From: Campylobacter sp. LR291e
GTDB lineage: Bacteria; Campylobacterota; Campylobacteria; Campylobacterales; Campylobacteraceae
Assembly: GCF_008633915.1 (NCBI RefSeq)
Contig: NZ_VJNV01000005.1
Span: 1-52,115 of the forward strand
Length of the DNA stretch: 52,115 bases
Direction: 5' to 3'
Below are positions 1 to 8,984 of this stretch, one piece after another. Both the position numbers and the translations under genes were made by a program. Under the pieces are notes generated by a model, which was not told the DNA's origin, did no database searches, and worked only from the letters and a program-made list of their open reading frames with translations. Positions within the stretch are counted from its first letter, which is position 1. The number at the start of each line of letters is the position of its first letter.

Positions 1-14
1 AAGAAAAAATTCTA

Positions 15-40
15 AATAATGGGCTTAAATGCCCATTATT
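15..40. terminator. Perfect 10-bp hairpin, probable terminator
   Basis: The arms AATAATGGGC (15-24) and GCCCATTATT (31-40) are perfectly complementary around a 6-nt loop. Short T-rich runs follow on both strands, so it may terminate a gene lying left of the window. The stretch from 41 to 260 is AT-rich and holds no gene that I can see. Confidence 0.6.
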
Positions 41-260
41 CTATCTCATATTTTTTTAATCCTTTGCTAAAAATCTTTTTAAATTTGCGAATTTTAAAAC
101 TTAGTTTAAGGCTAAAATTTTTTTAAAAAATTTTACTAAATTTATTTTTAAAACCATACTTTTAAATAATTAAAATGTAACTTTTTGACACATTTTATAA
201 AGAATTTTATTAAAAATGTGAGAATAGTTAACAAATTAATAATTTTACAAAACAAAGTTT

Positions 261-292
261 GTAAAAAGTTGCCATTTTAAGCAACTTTTTAC
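261..292 (-). terminator. 12-bp hairpin at the 3' end of ppk
   Basis: GTAAAAAGTTGC (261-272) pairs perfectly with GCAACTTTTTAC (281-292). The hairpin includes the ppk stop codon. An overlapping alternative hairpin, TTTTACAAA (243-251) with TTTGTAAAA (258-266), shares bases with it, so the two cannot form together. Most likely it is the ppk terminator or an mRNA 3'-end stabiliser. Confidence 0.6.
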
Positions 293-2382
293 TTGCTTTC
301 CTTATCTTTAAAAAGCTTATAAGCTAAGTGTGTTCCACGACTTTCATCAGCCTTTAAAGTCTTATAAATTTTGCTTATATAATCTTCTAAAATTTGTTGA
401 GAGTCCATAGGCCTTTCATTTTCTCTAGGATTTATCTTATCATACTCGCCTTCTTTGTTAAGTTCATATGCTAAAACATTATCGCTAAGTTGCAAACGCA
501 AAACCTGGGCTAATTTTGCCCTGCCCTTTTCATCAAAAATAGGAGTCATTAATTCAAGTCTTCTTTCCAAATTCCTAGGCATCCAATCCGCGCTTGATAT
601 AAAATAATTTGGACTGCTATGTTTAAAATAGAAAATTCTAGCATGTTCTAGGTATTTTCCTATAATACTTCTAACGCGTATATTGCGACTATAATCTTCA
701 TTTGGTTTTAAACAGCAAATTCCACGAATGATTAAATCAATTTGAACGCCATTATTTGAAGCCTCATAAAGTGCCTTAATCACATCAGAATCAACTAAAG
801 AATTCATCTTAGCAACTATCACGCCTTCATTTCCCTTAGTAGTTTCAACCCTTATCATTTCAAGGATTTTAGCCTTTATTTGAGTAGGGCTCATAGAAAG
901 ACTTTGTAAGTATCTATCTTTATTAAAGCCTGAAAGTATATGGAAAAATGCTGTAGAATCCCTAGCAAAATCATCCCTTGTAGTAAAATAACTAACATCT
1001 GTGTATATTTTTGCCGTACTAGCATTATAATTTCCTGTGCTAAAATGCATGTAAAATTTTAATTTATCATTGTTTTTACGAATTATTTGAGTAACCTTAG
1101 CATGTACCTTAAAGCCAGTGATTCCATAAATTACATGAGCACCTGCATCTTCTAAAACCTTAGCCCAGTGTAGATTATTTTCTTCATCAAATCTAGCCTT
1201 TAACTCAACCATAACCGTTACTTGCTTACCTTCATTTGCCGCATCGATTAAGGCTTGTACTATGTTTGAATTTTTTTCAACCCTATAAAGTGTCATTCTA
1301 ATAGAAATAACATCAGGGTCCTTACTAGCTTCTTTTATAAGCTTATAAACAGGGTCAAAGCTTTCAAATGGTTGTACTATAAGTATGTCTTCTTTATCCA
1401 TAGTTTCAAAAATAGATAAATTCTCATCAAAGGGTGCTAGAGTTTTTGGAGTATAAAGTGAGCTTAAAAGGTGAGTAAAGGCCTTATTACCCACTATCTG
1501 CCATAAAGAAGGTAAATTTAGCAAACAAGAGTACTCATATACATCTTGGTGATAAATTTTAATGTGCATATTTAAAAAGTCAATTATTTGTTCGTCTGCA
1601 TCTTTTTGAATTTGAAGTCTTACAAAAGCCCCTTTTCTACGAAGTTTTAAGCCTTGTTCTAAAATCATCATAAAATCATCTGCTTCTTCTTCTTCTATGA
1701 TAATATCTGCGTTTCTTGTTACACGAAAGGCAGCTGATGCTAAAAGCGAATAACCCGGAAAAATATATTCTACATGTTCGTGCACTATGCTTTCAATAGG
1801 TACATAAACATTAGAGTCTACTTGATAAAATCTAGGTAAAATGCGTGGAATTCTAATAAGTCCAAATTTTATAAGTTCATTATGTGCCTTATCGCAAATT
1901 TTAACAGCTAATGAAAAAGATAGGTTATTTAAATGAGGAAAAGGATGGGTTGCATCAACTGCGATAGGAATGATAACAGGAAAGATATTTGAACGAAAAT
2001 AATCATCGCATTTTGTTTTTAAATTTTCATCAAGTTGTTCGTAAGATTTAATAAATAAATTTTCCCTTGCAAGTTCAGTGATAATGTCTGAAAAATAGGT
2101 TTCTAAAAGCGTTTTTTCTTCGTGTAAATATTTGCGAATTTCTTGTAACTGCATTAAAGGAGTCATTTCATCACTGCTACTTATGATAACTCCTGCTGAG
2201 TAAAGTTGCTTTAAACCAGCCACTCTTATCATATAAAACTCATCTAAATTTGTGCAATAAATTGCTATAAATTTAAGCCTTTCTAGTGCTGGAAGTTGCC
2301 TTGTGCATTGATTTAAAACGCGTGAATTAAAGCGAAGCCATGAAAGTTCTCTATTAAAAAACATACTAGGATTTGTTTGCAT
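289..2382 (-). CDS. ppk: Polyphosphate kinase 1
   Basis: This 697-residue protein reversibly transfers the gamma phosphate of ATP onto inorganic polyphosphate. It has the full PPK1 layout: an N-terminal domain beginning [12 protein letters not shown], then middle and catalytic C-terminal domains. The autophosphorylated histidine lies in [10 protein letters not shown] (about residue 430), and the second conserved histidine in [10 protein letters not shown] (about residue 580). The ATG start follows an AGGAG ribosome site at 6 nt. The gene is divergent from nrfH, as in C. jejuni. In campylobacters PPK1 is known to affect stress survival and virulence; nothing here shows its regulation. Length and motifs look intact. 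Confidence 0.97.
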   Translation of the reverse strand: MQTNPSMFFNRELSWLRFNSRVLNQCTRQLPALERLKFIAIYCTNLDEFYMIRVAGLKQLYSAGVIISSSDEMTPLMQLQEIRKYLHEEKTLLETYFSDIITELARENLFIKSYEQLDENLKTKCDDYFRSNIFPVIIPIAVDATHPFPHLNNLSFSLAVKICDKAHNELIKFGLIRIPRILPRFYQVDSNVYVPIESIVHEHVEYIFPGYSLLASAAFRVTRNADIIIEEEEADDFMMILEQGLKLRRKGAFVRLQIQKDADEQIIDFLNMHIKIYHQDVYEYSCLLNLPSLWQIVGNKAFTHLLSSLYTPKTLAPFDENLSIFETMDKEDILIVQPFESFDPVYKLIKEASKDPDVISIRMTLYRVEKNSNIVQALIDAANEGKQVTVMVELKARFDEENNLHWAKVLEDAGAHVIYGITGFKVHAKVTQIIRKNNDKLKFYMHFSTGNYNASTAKIYTDVSYFTTRDDFARDSTAFFHILSGFNKDRYLQSLSMSPTQIKAKILEMIRVETTKGNEGVIVAKMNSLVDSDVIKALYEASNNGVQIDLIIRGICCLKPNEDYSRNIRVRSIIGKYLEHARIFYFKHSSPNYFISSADWMPRNLERRLELMTPIFDEKGRAKLAQVLRLQLSDNVLAYELNKEGEYDKINPRENERPMDSQQILEDYISKIYKTLKADESRGTHLAYKLFKDKESK

Positions 2383-2502
2383 AAGTTCTCCTAATTTATA
2401 AAATTTATTTTATTATATTGAAAATTTTATTATTTTTTTTTAAAAAAGTTTTTATTAACGAAAATTTATAAATTTTTTCTTGATTATTTTCGAAAATTAA
2501 CA

Positions 2503-2519
2503 AAAATTTGGCAAATTTT
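2503..2519. promoter_or_regulatory. Dyad-symmetric site between ppk and nrfH
   Basis: AAAATTTG (2503-2510) and CAAATTTT (2512-2519) form a perfect inverted repeat around one G. The site sits between the divergent ppk and nrfH genes, upstream of a possible -10 element GATAAT (2564-2569) for nrfH. It could be an operator, but in such AT-rich DNA a chance dyad is also plausible. The rest of 2383-2626 shows no gene. Confidence 0.3.
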
Positions 2520-2674
2520 GCTAAAAAATTAAATAATTAGTAAATTTAAGTAAAATATCGCCAGATAATATTTAACAGAGCGTAATTAAGACAAAAAATA
2601 TCCTTAAAATTTCTTTAAATTTTATTTTGATAAAATCACTAAATCGCTATTTAAGTAGCCATAAGGAGGGTATT

Positions 2675-3175
2675 TTGGAAGAAAAATCAAGTTCTTCAGG
2701 TCTTTTTGGCATTTTTCTAATCTTACTTTTTGTCTTTTTTGCAATGGGTTTTTATACCTTTTATAAGGCAAAAGGCACTTCTTATTTTGGCAGTGCTAGT
2801 GAGTCCTGTAATAACTGTCATGTTATGAACCAAGTTTATAACGACTATTTATCAGGTCCACATTCAAAAAAAGTAGCTGGAGAGCCAAGGGCAAGCTGTA
2901 TGGATTGCCATTTACCGCATGATTTTGTGAATAAATGGATAGCAAAGGCTGAAAGTGGTCTTAGACACGCCTATGCTTTTACTTTTGAGCTTGAAAATTT
3001 GCCTACGCATCTAAGTGCAAATGAAAAAAGTAAACATACGGTTCAAGATAACTGTATTCGTTGTCATGCTGATTATGTAGCAAATGCTATAAATGCGACT
3101 GCAAATTCACACGCTAATAACAGTTTAAGTTGTGTATCCTGTCACGCTAGTGTCGGACACGTACGTGGATTTTAA
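2675..3175 (+). CDS. nrfH: Periplasmic-facing tetraheme cytochrome c NrfH
   Basis: NrfH is a membrane-anchored NapC/NirT-family quinol dehydrogenase that passes electrons from menaquinol to NrfA. One N-terminal transmembrane anchor (GLFGIFLILLFVFFAMGFY) is followed by four heme-binding motifs: CNNCH, CMDCH, CIRCH and CVSCH. I chose the TTG start at 2675 because AAGGAGG (2663-2669) lies just upstream. The reading frame stays open back to another TTG at 2627, which has no comparable ribosome site. The product is 166 residues. nrfA follows after 23 bp with its own AAGGAGG, so the two form an operon. The pair supports nitrite respiration to ammonia and nitrosative-stress defence. Confidence 0.95.
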   Translation: MEEKSSSSGLFGIFLILLFVFFAMGFYTFYKAKGTSYFGSASESCNNCHVMNQVYNDYLSGPHSKKVAGEPRASCMDCHLPHDFVNKWIAKAESGLRHAYAFTFELENLPTHLSANEKSKHTVQDNCIRCHADYVANAINATANSHANNSLSCVSCHASVGHVRGF

Positions 3176-3198
3176 AATTTAAAAGGAGGTTTTCTCAA

Positions 3199-5031
3199 AT
3201 GGGCAATAAAAAAGGTTTATACACTGGTATAATAATCTTACTCGTCTTAATAGGTGGTATTTGGTGGTTGAGTGGCAACATAGACCAAAGACAACAAGAA
3301 GGTGCAACTCAACTTGCTATTAAATCAATAGGTGCAGTAGAAATGACTGATGATAATCCTACTTTCGATGAATGGGGTAAGAATTTTCCTGATTATTTAG
3401 ATATGTATTTAACTGTTGAAAAAGAAGAGCCTTTCGCTACTGAATTTGGTGGAAATTTAGCTTATTCTAAACTTATTCGTTATCCTCAACTTACCTTACT
3501 TTGGGCTGGATATCCATTTAGCCTTGATGCAAATGAAGAAAGAGGACACTTTTTTATACAAGCTGACCAAATGGATACAGCAAGAAACAATAAAGATTTC
3601 TTAAATGCACATGGCTTTAAAGCATTTGGTGGACAACCTACTGCCTGTATGAATTGCCATAGTGGTTGGACTCCTTGGTTAATTAAAAATGTAGCAAAGG
3701 GTGACTTTGTAGCATTTAATTCTACAAAATATTGGACTATGATTAAAAATGTACCTGCTGTAAATGGTGCAGCTGTTAATTCTCCTGAACATAATGGATT
3801 ACATGGTGGTAGAAGAATGGGTGTAACTTGTGCAGATTGTCACAATCCTAACGATATGCAATTACGCGTTACAAGACCAGCACTTATCAATGCCCTTGTT
3901 AATTTTAGGGGTTATGAAGCTGACCCAGTATTAGGAGTAAAAGCAAGTAGGGAAGAAATGAGAACCCTAGTTTGTTCACAATGCCACGTTGAATACTACT
4001 TTAAACCAACAGGTACTAAAGTAAAAGTAATGGGTGAAAGCATAGCTAATGATAGCACTAAGAAATGGTATAATGGAACTCAAAAAACTTATGATGAAGT
4101 AGAATATTGGAGAGATGGTAATGAACCTACTGAAATAGAAGTTGCAGGGCTTGAATTGGTATTCCCTTGGAGTACTTGGAAAAAAGGTGAGCCATTTAGA
4201 ATTGAAATGTTTGACGATCACTATGATAAAGTTAGAAATATATTTGATAAAGACTGGGTACATAAAATTACAAATGCTCCTATGATTAAAATTCAACACC
4301 CTGAAAGCGAACTTTTCAGTGGTGGTGTTCATGCGGCAAATGGTGTAAGTTGTGCTGATTGTCACATGCCTTATATTAGAAAGGGTTCTAAGAAAGTAAC
4401 TCAACATAATATTACTTCACCTTTAAAAGAAATTAATGCAGCGTGCAAATCTTGCCATACTCAAAGTGAAAGTTACTTAAAGGCTCAAATTTCAGATATT
4501 CAAAACTCTATTAGCCATGATATGAGAACAGCTGAATATGCTATAGTAAGCTTGATTATGGATACTAAAAATTTGCGTGAAAGACTTAGTGCTATGGATA
4601 AATTTCAAACTGATGGTCAAGCTGATGTTAAAAAGATTAGTGCTGAGATTGCTGATGTGCTAGAACTTCAAAGAAAGGCATCAATTAGGGCTGATTTTGT
4701 GGGTGCTGAAAATTCAACAGGTTTCCATAATCCAAGAGAGGCTTCAAGAATGCTTTTACAAGCTGTTGATATGGCTAGAAGTGGTCAAACTAAACTTGTA
4801 GAAATAGCTGCTAAAAACGGCATTACAGACTTTACAACTTCTGATTTAGGTTTTGAAGATATTCAAAAATTCAATCCTGGCGACATTCGCTATAAGGTTG
4901 ATTTAAATGGTCATAAAGCAGGTGATAGATACTATGAACATGAAAATATTAATGGTAACCCACCAGCTAAACTTTTAGAAGATGACAAAAATATCAAACC
5001 TTATACCTACACTTATGTAGATAAAAAATAA
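3199..5031 (+). CDS. nrfA: Pentaheme nitrite reductase (ammonia-forming) NrfA
   Basis: This periplasmic cytochrome c nitrite reductase of 610 residues has an N-terminal signal/anchor (residues 7-25). Five heme motifs are visible: CMNCH (150), CADCH (211), CSQCH (259), CADCH (385) and CKSCH (416). The first, which should bind the catalytic heme, is CXXCH, whereas most described NrfA proteins have CXXCK with a lysine axial ligand. I recall that Campylobacter NrfA proteins show this variant. A C-terminal helical region follows heme 5. The gene is co-transcribed with nrfH and ends at a strong terminator. Six-electron reduction of nitrite to ammonium is the family's known reaction. Confidence 0.97.
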   Translation: MGNKKGLYTGIIILLVLIGGIWWLSGNIDQRQQEGATQLAIKSIGAVEMTDDNPTFDEWGKNFPDYLDMYLTVEKEEPFATEFGGNLAYSKLIRYPQLTLLWAGYPFSLDANEERGHFFIQADQMDTARNNKDFLNAHGFKAFGGQPTACMNCHSGWTPWLIKNVAKGDFVAFNSTKYWTMIKNVPAVNGAAVNSPEHNGLHGGRRMGVTCADCHNPNDMQLRVTRPALINALVNFRGYEADPVLGVKASREEMRTLVCSQCHVEYYFKPTGTKVKVMGESIANDSTKKWYNGTQKTYDEVEYWRDGNEPTEIEVAGLELVFPWSTWKKGEPFRIEMFDDHYDKVRNIFDKDWVHKITNAPMIKIQHPESELFSGGVHAANGVSCADCHMPYIRKGSKKVTQHNITSPLKEINAACKSCHTQSESYLKAQISDIQNSISHDMRTAEYAIVSLIMDTKNLRERLSAMDKFQTDGQADVKKISAEIADVLELQRKASIRADFVGAENSTGFHNPREASRMLLQAVDMARSGQTKLVEIAAKNGITDFTTSDLGFEDIQKFNPGDIRYKVDLNGHKAGDRYYEHENINGNPPAKLLEDDKNIKPYTYTYVDKK

Positions 5032-5036
5032 TCTAT

Positions 5037-5056
5037 GAGCCCTTCGGGGCTCTTTT
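5037..5056 (+). terminator. Rho-independent terminator of nrfHA
   Basis: GAGCCC (5037-5042), TTCG tetraloop and GGGCTC (5047-5052) are followed by TTTT. This GC-rich stem in AT-rich DNA is a convincing intrinsic terminator. It overlaps the first codons of the longest possible downstream frame, which argues for a later start there. Confidence 0.93.
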
Positions 5057-5115
5057 ATTTAAGCAAATTTAAGCACTTAAAATTTATAATTTATGTTTTT
5101 ATTTATAGGAAAATG

Positions 5116-5871
5116 ATGATTTTACAAGAAAATGCAAGTATTGATTTAAAAAATGTTGATTTAGTACTAAGTCTTGGAAATTCATGCAGAAGCGTACACC
5201 ACATAAAAGAACATAATTTAAGATTATTTGCAACACCTCTTGATTGGGTGGGTAATTATGATTTAAAAACTGCATTTTATTGCTTTGAAACAAATTTTAA
5301 AAATTTTTTTATTGAGTGTGAAAAAATAGGAGAAGATGAAGAAAAACAATTAATTAGCGTTAGGGATAAAAATACTAATATGACCTCAAGGCACCATTTT
5401 TTATTAAATAAACCCCTAGAACTTCAAATACCAGAATTTAATCAAAAAATGCAAAAACGTTATAAAAGAATGCAAGAATATATCTTAAAGGCTAAAAAAA
5501 TAGTGCTTGTAAATATGGGAAAGGATAGCCTTGAAGAAGTAGAGAATTTTTTAAGAAAAATTCATAATTTTTGGCAAAATGATAAAGAACTTTATTTTAT
5601 AAAGATCATTCATAATGAAAAAATGCCACGAGATAGCATTTTAACTAAGCAGTATTTAATAGATAAGAATTTACACTTATTAACCTACGAGGGCAATGAT
5701 ACAAGCTTAGATGAGAGTTCAAAATATGCTTGGAGAGGTAATGAGATAATATGGAAACAAGCCTTAAAAAATATACAGCTTAAAAAGCAATTTAGCTTAA
5801 AATATTTATGTCAAAAAGGTCTTTATACGACACTAATGTTAATTAATTTAGTGCGTAAAAAGACTTATTAA
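5116..5871 (+). CDS. DUF1796 family putative cysteine peptidase
   Basis: The N-terminal part reads VDLVLSLGNSC, then HNLRLFATPLDWV. This resembles the DUF1796 family, annotated as papain-like cysteine peptidases, with SLGxxC carrying the presumed nucleophile and a PxDW motif further on. The frame is open from 5035, but that start lies inside the nrfA terminator. ATG at 5116 (or 5113), just after AGGA, is far more likely and gives about 252 residues. There is no signal peptide. Homologues often occur near surface-glycan genes, but nothing here shows such a context. The biochemical role is not established by the sequence. Confidence 0.7.
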   Translation: MILQENASIDLKNVDLVLSLGNSCRSVHHIKEHNLRLFATPLDWVGNYDLKTAFYCFETNFKNFFIECEKIGEDEEKQLISVRDKNTNMTSRHHFLLNKPLELQIPEFNQKMQKRYKRMQEYILKAKKIVLVNMGKDSLEEVENFLRKIHNFWQNDKELYFIKIIHNEKMPRDSILTKQYLIDKNLHLLTYEGNDTSLDESSKYAWRGNEIIWKQALKNIQLKKQFSLKYLCQKGLYTTLMLINLVRKKTY

Positions 5872-5880
5872 AGCAATTAT

Positions 5881-6487
5881 TTAATCTTCTTCGAAACTTT
5901 CTTCGTATTCTCTTTTAATCTCTTCATTTTCTTGGGCAATACTAGAAATTTCAGAATAAACAAAATGTTTATTAATAGGATTAAAGGTTCTTAATTCGCC
6001 ACTATCACCATCGCCACCTCTAAAAGCAACTCCTATATTTAATACATAATGCTTAGGTCGCATAGCTATAACATAAAAATGTTGACTAAATTTATGTTTA
6101 TGTTTTAAAAGATAGTTAGGCATCATCCCTACATTAAAATACTTTTCATAATATTTTTTTCTTTATCATTTAACCTTACAATCTTACTTATAACAGGATA
6201 AATAGTAAATTTTCTTTTATTTTTTTCATCTATGTAAGCCTTTAGGTTTTTAAGTTATTTGAATTCATGAAAAGTGCTAAATTTATTTTTATTTGTTTTT
6301 AAATGCAAACCTTTCTTGAAAAATCTAAACAAAATACTTCTAAGCTTAAAATCTTTTAATAGGTCACTATAATACCAAAATATTCCTTGCGAAGTATTTT
6401 AACTAATCGAAAATAACTTTGTATCTTTCTATCTTTCATAATATCACATATAGAAAGATATGTTAAAAGCCTACCATCAGCGTTCAT
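5881..6487 (-). pseudogene. Decayed third copy of a local gene family (copy C)
   Basis: An ATG at 6487 with AAGGAG upstream opens a frame that runs 43 codons and stops. Adding one base at a T tract (plus-strand A4, 6377-6380) restores a continuation reading WYYSDLLKDFKLRSILFRF. This matches YYADLISDFKLRDLVFRLY of the neighbouring copy. An in-frame TAA lies at 6255-6257. A further one-base loss at a 7-base tract (6154-6160) precedes a C-terminal piece with MMPNYLLKHKHKFS, parallel to EMPDYILCSDEKLSFE in copy B. An 81-codon ORF (5881-6126) is only the tail. The function is unknown. Confidence 0.75.
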
Positions 6488-6497
6488 GTAAACTCCT

Positions 6498-7671
6498 TTA
6501 ATCTTGGTAAATAATTTTCATAACCCTTTGTAATTTTTCTAAAATTTCTTCTTTGCTAAGTTTATGATAATAATAAGGCTCATCTATAAAATCATTATTT
6601 TCTGCGAAAATATCGCTAATATAATTTATAACGCTAAATATTACTATATGAAAACAATCATGCCTAACGGCTTGACATTCAAAGCTAAGTTTTTCATCAC
6701 TGCAAAGAATATAATCAGGCATTTCGTTATTAGCATAATCAAGATTAAAAAAGGAATAATAATATTGTTTGTAGTCTTGTTTTACTTTTGTGATCTTACA
6801 ATTAAAGCCCTTTTCATCTAAAAAATTTTTCAATTTATTAAGTTCTTCTACTTCGTTAAAAACTTCTTTTTTAAGTTGATTTTGTTTAACATATAGTCTA
6901 AAAACAAGATCTCTAAGCTTAAAATCACTTATTAAATCAGCATAATAATCATCGTATTCTTCTTTTAATATTTCTAACAACTCAGAATAAGTTCTTATCC
7001 TTTTAACTTTAATTATTTTAACTATTTCAAAATAAATTTCAAATCTATAAACTTCTATTTTTTGTTTTTTATACTCTTTTTTATAATAATCTAGATTGTG
7101 TTCTTCGTACCCATACCCATTTATATCATCTATACTAGATTCGTACTCTTCATCAACAAAGTCGTTTTTGCGTTTATTCCTTATCATTTGTAATAATTCT
7201 TCATCACTCATATTTTCTATTTGATTTCTCATTTGTGCTAAACTTAGTTTATCTTCATTATCTAAGCGTTTAACATGACCTCGGCTTGTTTTATTAGTTC
7301 TTGTTCTTCTGCTAATTCTTTATTTGCTTGGTAAGATTTACCAGCTTTGTAAGGATTGTTTTCTAAGGCCTTTAAAAAATATTTTTATCTAGGTTTTGTG
7401 TTTTTGCTATATTTTCTACTATATATTTTAAGGTTTTTGTCCCATTATCGCTCATTGCTATATCATATCTTTTGCAAAGTTCTAACCACTCGCAAGGATT
7501 TTCAGTGGTATAAAATAGGCTTTCACTTATATTTCTATCAAGTACAAATTTTTTATTAGCATGAAATTTGCCATACGGTTTATCATCAGCTGGACCTAAA
7601 TATAAATCAAAAAGTGAAATTAAGTCCTTATTATTCCAAATATATTTTTCATTTATGCCTTTTAATACCAC
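6498..7671 (-). pseudogene. Frameshifted two-part gene, copy B of a local family
   Basis: A GTG start at 7671 preceded by AAGGGGGT opens 99 codons ending at 7372. Another frame continues with FLKALENNPYKAGKSYQANK if one T is added to a T6 tract (plus-strand A6, 7374-7379). A second one-base loss near 7278-7283 separates this from an intact 244-codon C-terminal frame (6498-7232). The reconstructed protein is about 390 residues: a unique N-terminal part (YLGPADDKPYGKFHANKKF), a charged linker, and a C-terminal domain shared with the genes on each side. I recognise no known domain. It could still be expressed as fragments. It is AT-rich and lacks chromosomal core neighbours, so transfer is plausible. 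Confidence 0.75.
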
Positions 7672-7719
7672 TTTTACCCCCTTTGTATGTTAAAACTTAT
7701 TTATTTTTGAGCCTTTTGA

Positions 7720-8252
7720 TTATTTTTTTAATGATAAAAACATATGTTCTTTATCACCCATATAATTAGTACCTGTATTTATTGCAACATCATTAAATAT
7801 TACAACTTTATCAGAATCTAGACCATATAATCTATAATGATAAGGGTTTAAAACTTGACATTTAAAATTAATTCTTTCTTTGCTTACAAGTATATAATTA
7901 GATATTGCATCATCATAAGATTTTTTATCTTTTTCGCTTATCTTTTTAAGTTTGCAACTATAACCTTTTTCTTCTAAAAAAATTTTTAATTTTTAAGCCT
8001 TTCTACTTCATTAGGTGAATTTGTAAGTTCTCTTACTACAAGGATCTCGTTATCCACGCTTACTTGTATGATTTCTCTTTTATATGCCCTATAAATAGTG
8101 CTTATAAGCTTAAAATCATTTGCCAAAGTATCATAATAAGACCGATGTTCTTTTTTTAAGATTGCTACTAATTTAGTAAAACTTGTTATTTGCTTAAACT
8201 CAATAATATTCATTATCTCAGCATATTTTTCAAATCTTTCTTCTTGTGTCAT
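7720..8252 (-). pseudogene. Frameshifted copy A of a local gene family
   Basis: ATG at 8252 follows AAGGAG. The first 88 codons (MTQEERFEKYAEIMNIIEF...) end at 7986. A second frame carries on with FLEEKGYSCKLKK and reaches a stop at 7720. The break lies at 7976-7996, where TTAAAAA is directly repeated on the minus strand beside a T7 run, so a small tandem duplication probably caused it. Both halves match the C-terminal domain of copy B: YYDTLANDFKLISTIYRAY against YYADLISDFKLRDLVFRLY, and NYILVSKERINFKC against DYILCSDEKLSFEC. This is the promoter-proximal member of the A-B-C run. The function is unknown. Confidence 0.75.
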
Positions 8253-8396
8253 TGAATCTCCTTGGAATTTTATTAATACTAAAATTTTAAACCTAACTAT
8301 AAAATAAAAAATGAAAAATCAAATAAAACTTTAAAACTAAAACAACTTAAATAAATTTTTAGCTCTTGTTTTATATTAAAAACATTTAAAAACCAA

Positions 8397-8978
8397 TTAA
8401 AAATCATCATTTTTTACATTATATTTGAAAATTTTTAAATTTTTATATCTTTTATAAAGGTAAAAAAGGCTTAAAATAAGTATTAAAGCTTCTAAAATTT
8501 CAATTTTTTCATTTGCTAATATAATATGAAAGGAAGAAACCAACAAACAAATATAGCCAAGTTTTTGAATTTTTTGTAAGATTTTAAAATATTTAAAAGA
8601 GCTTAAAAACATTAAAAACATCATTACAAAGGCCACAAAACCACTAAATTCTAAGCCTTTTGAACTTATATCATTAAAAAATTTTACAAAGGATAAATTT
8701 TTAGAAAGTACAAAATATATCAAAAAATGAAAAAAAATAAACACAAAGCTATAAATTCCAAAAATTCTAACAAAGGCCCTTGAAATATTAAAATTTACTT
8801 TAATTTTTTTTGAAGAAATTAAGGCACAAATCAAGCTTAAATTTAAAAAAAATAAACTGCTAAAACCCGTGCTTTTATATAAGATTATGATTAAATCCGT
8901 GCTAAATAACACATTATAAACTATGCAAGAAAGGCTAATTAATATGCATAAGATAAATAAAAAATAAGCTATTTTCAT
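8397..8978 (-). CDS. msrQ: MsrQ/YedZ-like heme membrane protein
   Basis: This 193-residue, almost entirely hydrophobic protein has about six membrane segments and belongs to the ferric reductase-like transmembrane family. MsrQ binds heme b and passes quinol electrons to the periplasmic methionine sulfoxide reductase MsrP. Visible candidate ligands are the histidines in IFFHFLIYF and SSFHIILANE. The position that is usually histidine in an LHRLxY motif reads IQKLGY here. The gene sits 6 bp downstream of pyrF. As I recall the C. jejuni order, msrP lies between pyrF and msrQ, but none is present here. Poly-A/T and Phe/Leu/Ile-rich composition fits the neighbourhood. The family call is fairly secure; function without a local partner is uncertain. 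Confidence 0.75.
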   Translation of the reverse strand: MKIAYFLFILCILISLSCIVYNVLFSTDLIIILYKSTGFSSLFFLNLSLICALISSKKIKVNFNISRAFVRIFGIYSFVFIFFHFLIYFVLSKNLSFVKFFNDISSKGLEFSGFVAFVMMFLMFLSSFKYFKILQKIQKLGYICLLVSSFHIILANEKIEILEALILILSLFYLYKRYKNLKIFKYNVKNDDF

Positions 8979-8984
8979 AAAAAC

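Noticed and set aside
3976-4407. Minus-strand ORF of 143 codons inside nrfA
   Set aside because: It lies wholly within a well-supported multiheme gene on the other strand and its composition is that of a complement of coding DNA.
5035-5112. N-terminal extension of the DUF1796 protein
   Set aside because: These codons include the nrfA terminator and a Tyr/Phe/Ile-rich stretch; a start at 5116 or 5113 has a ribosome site.
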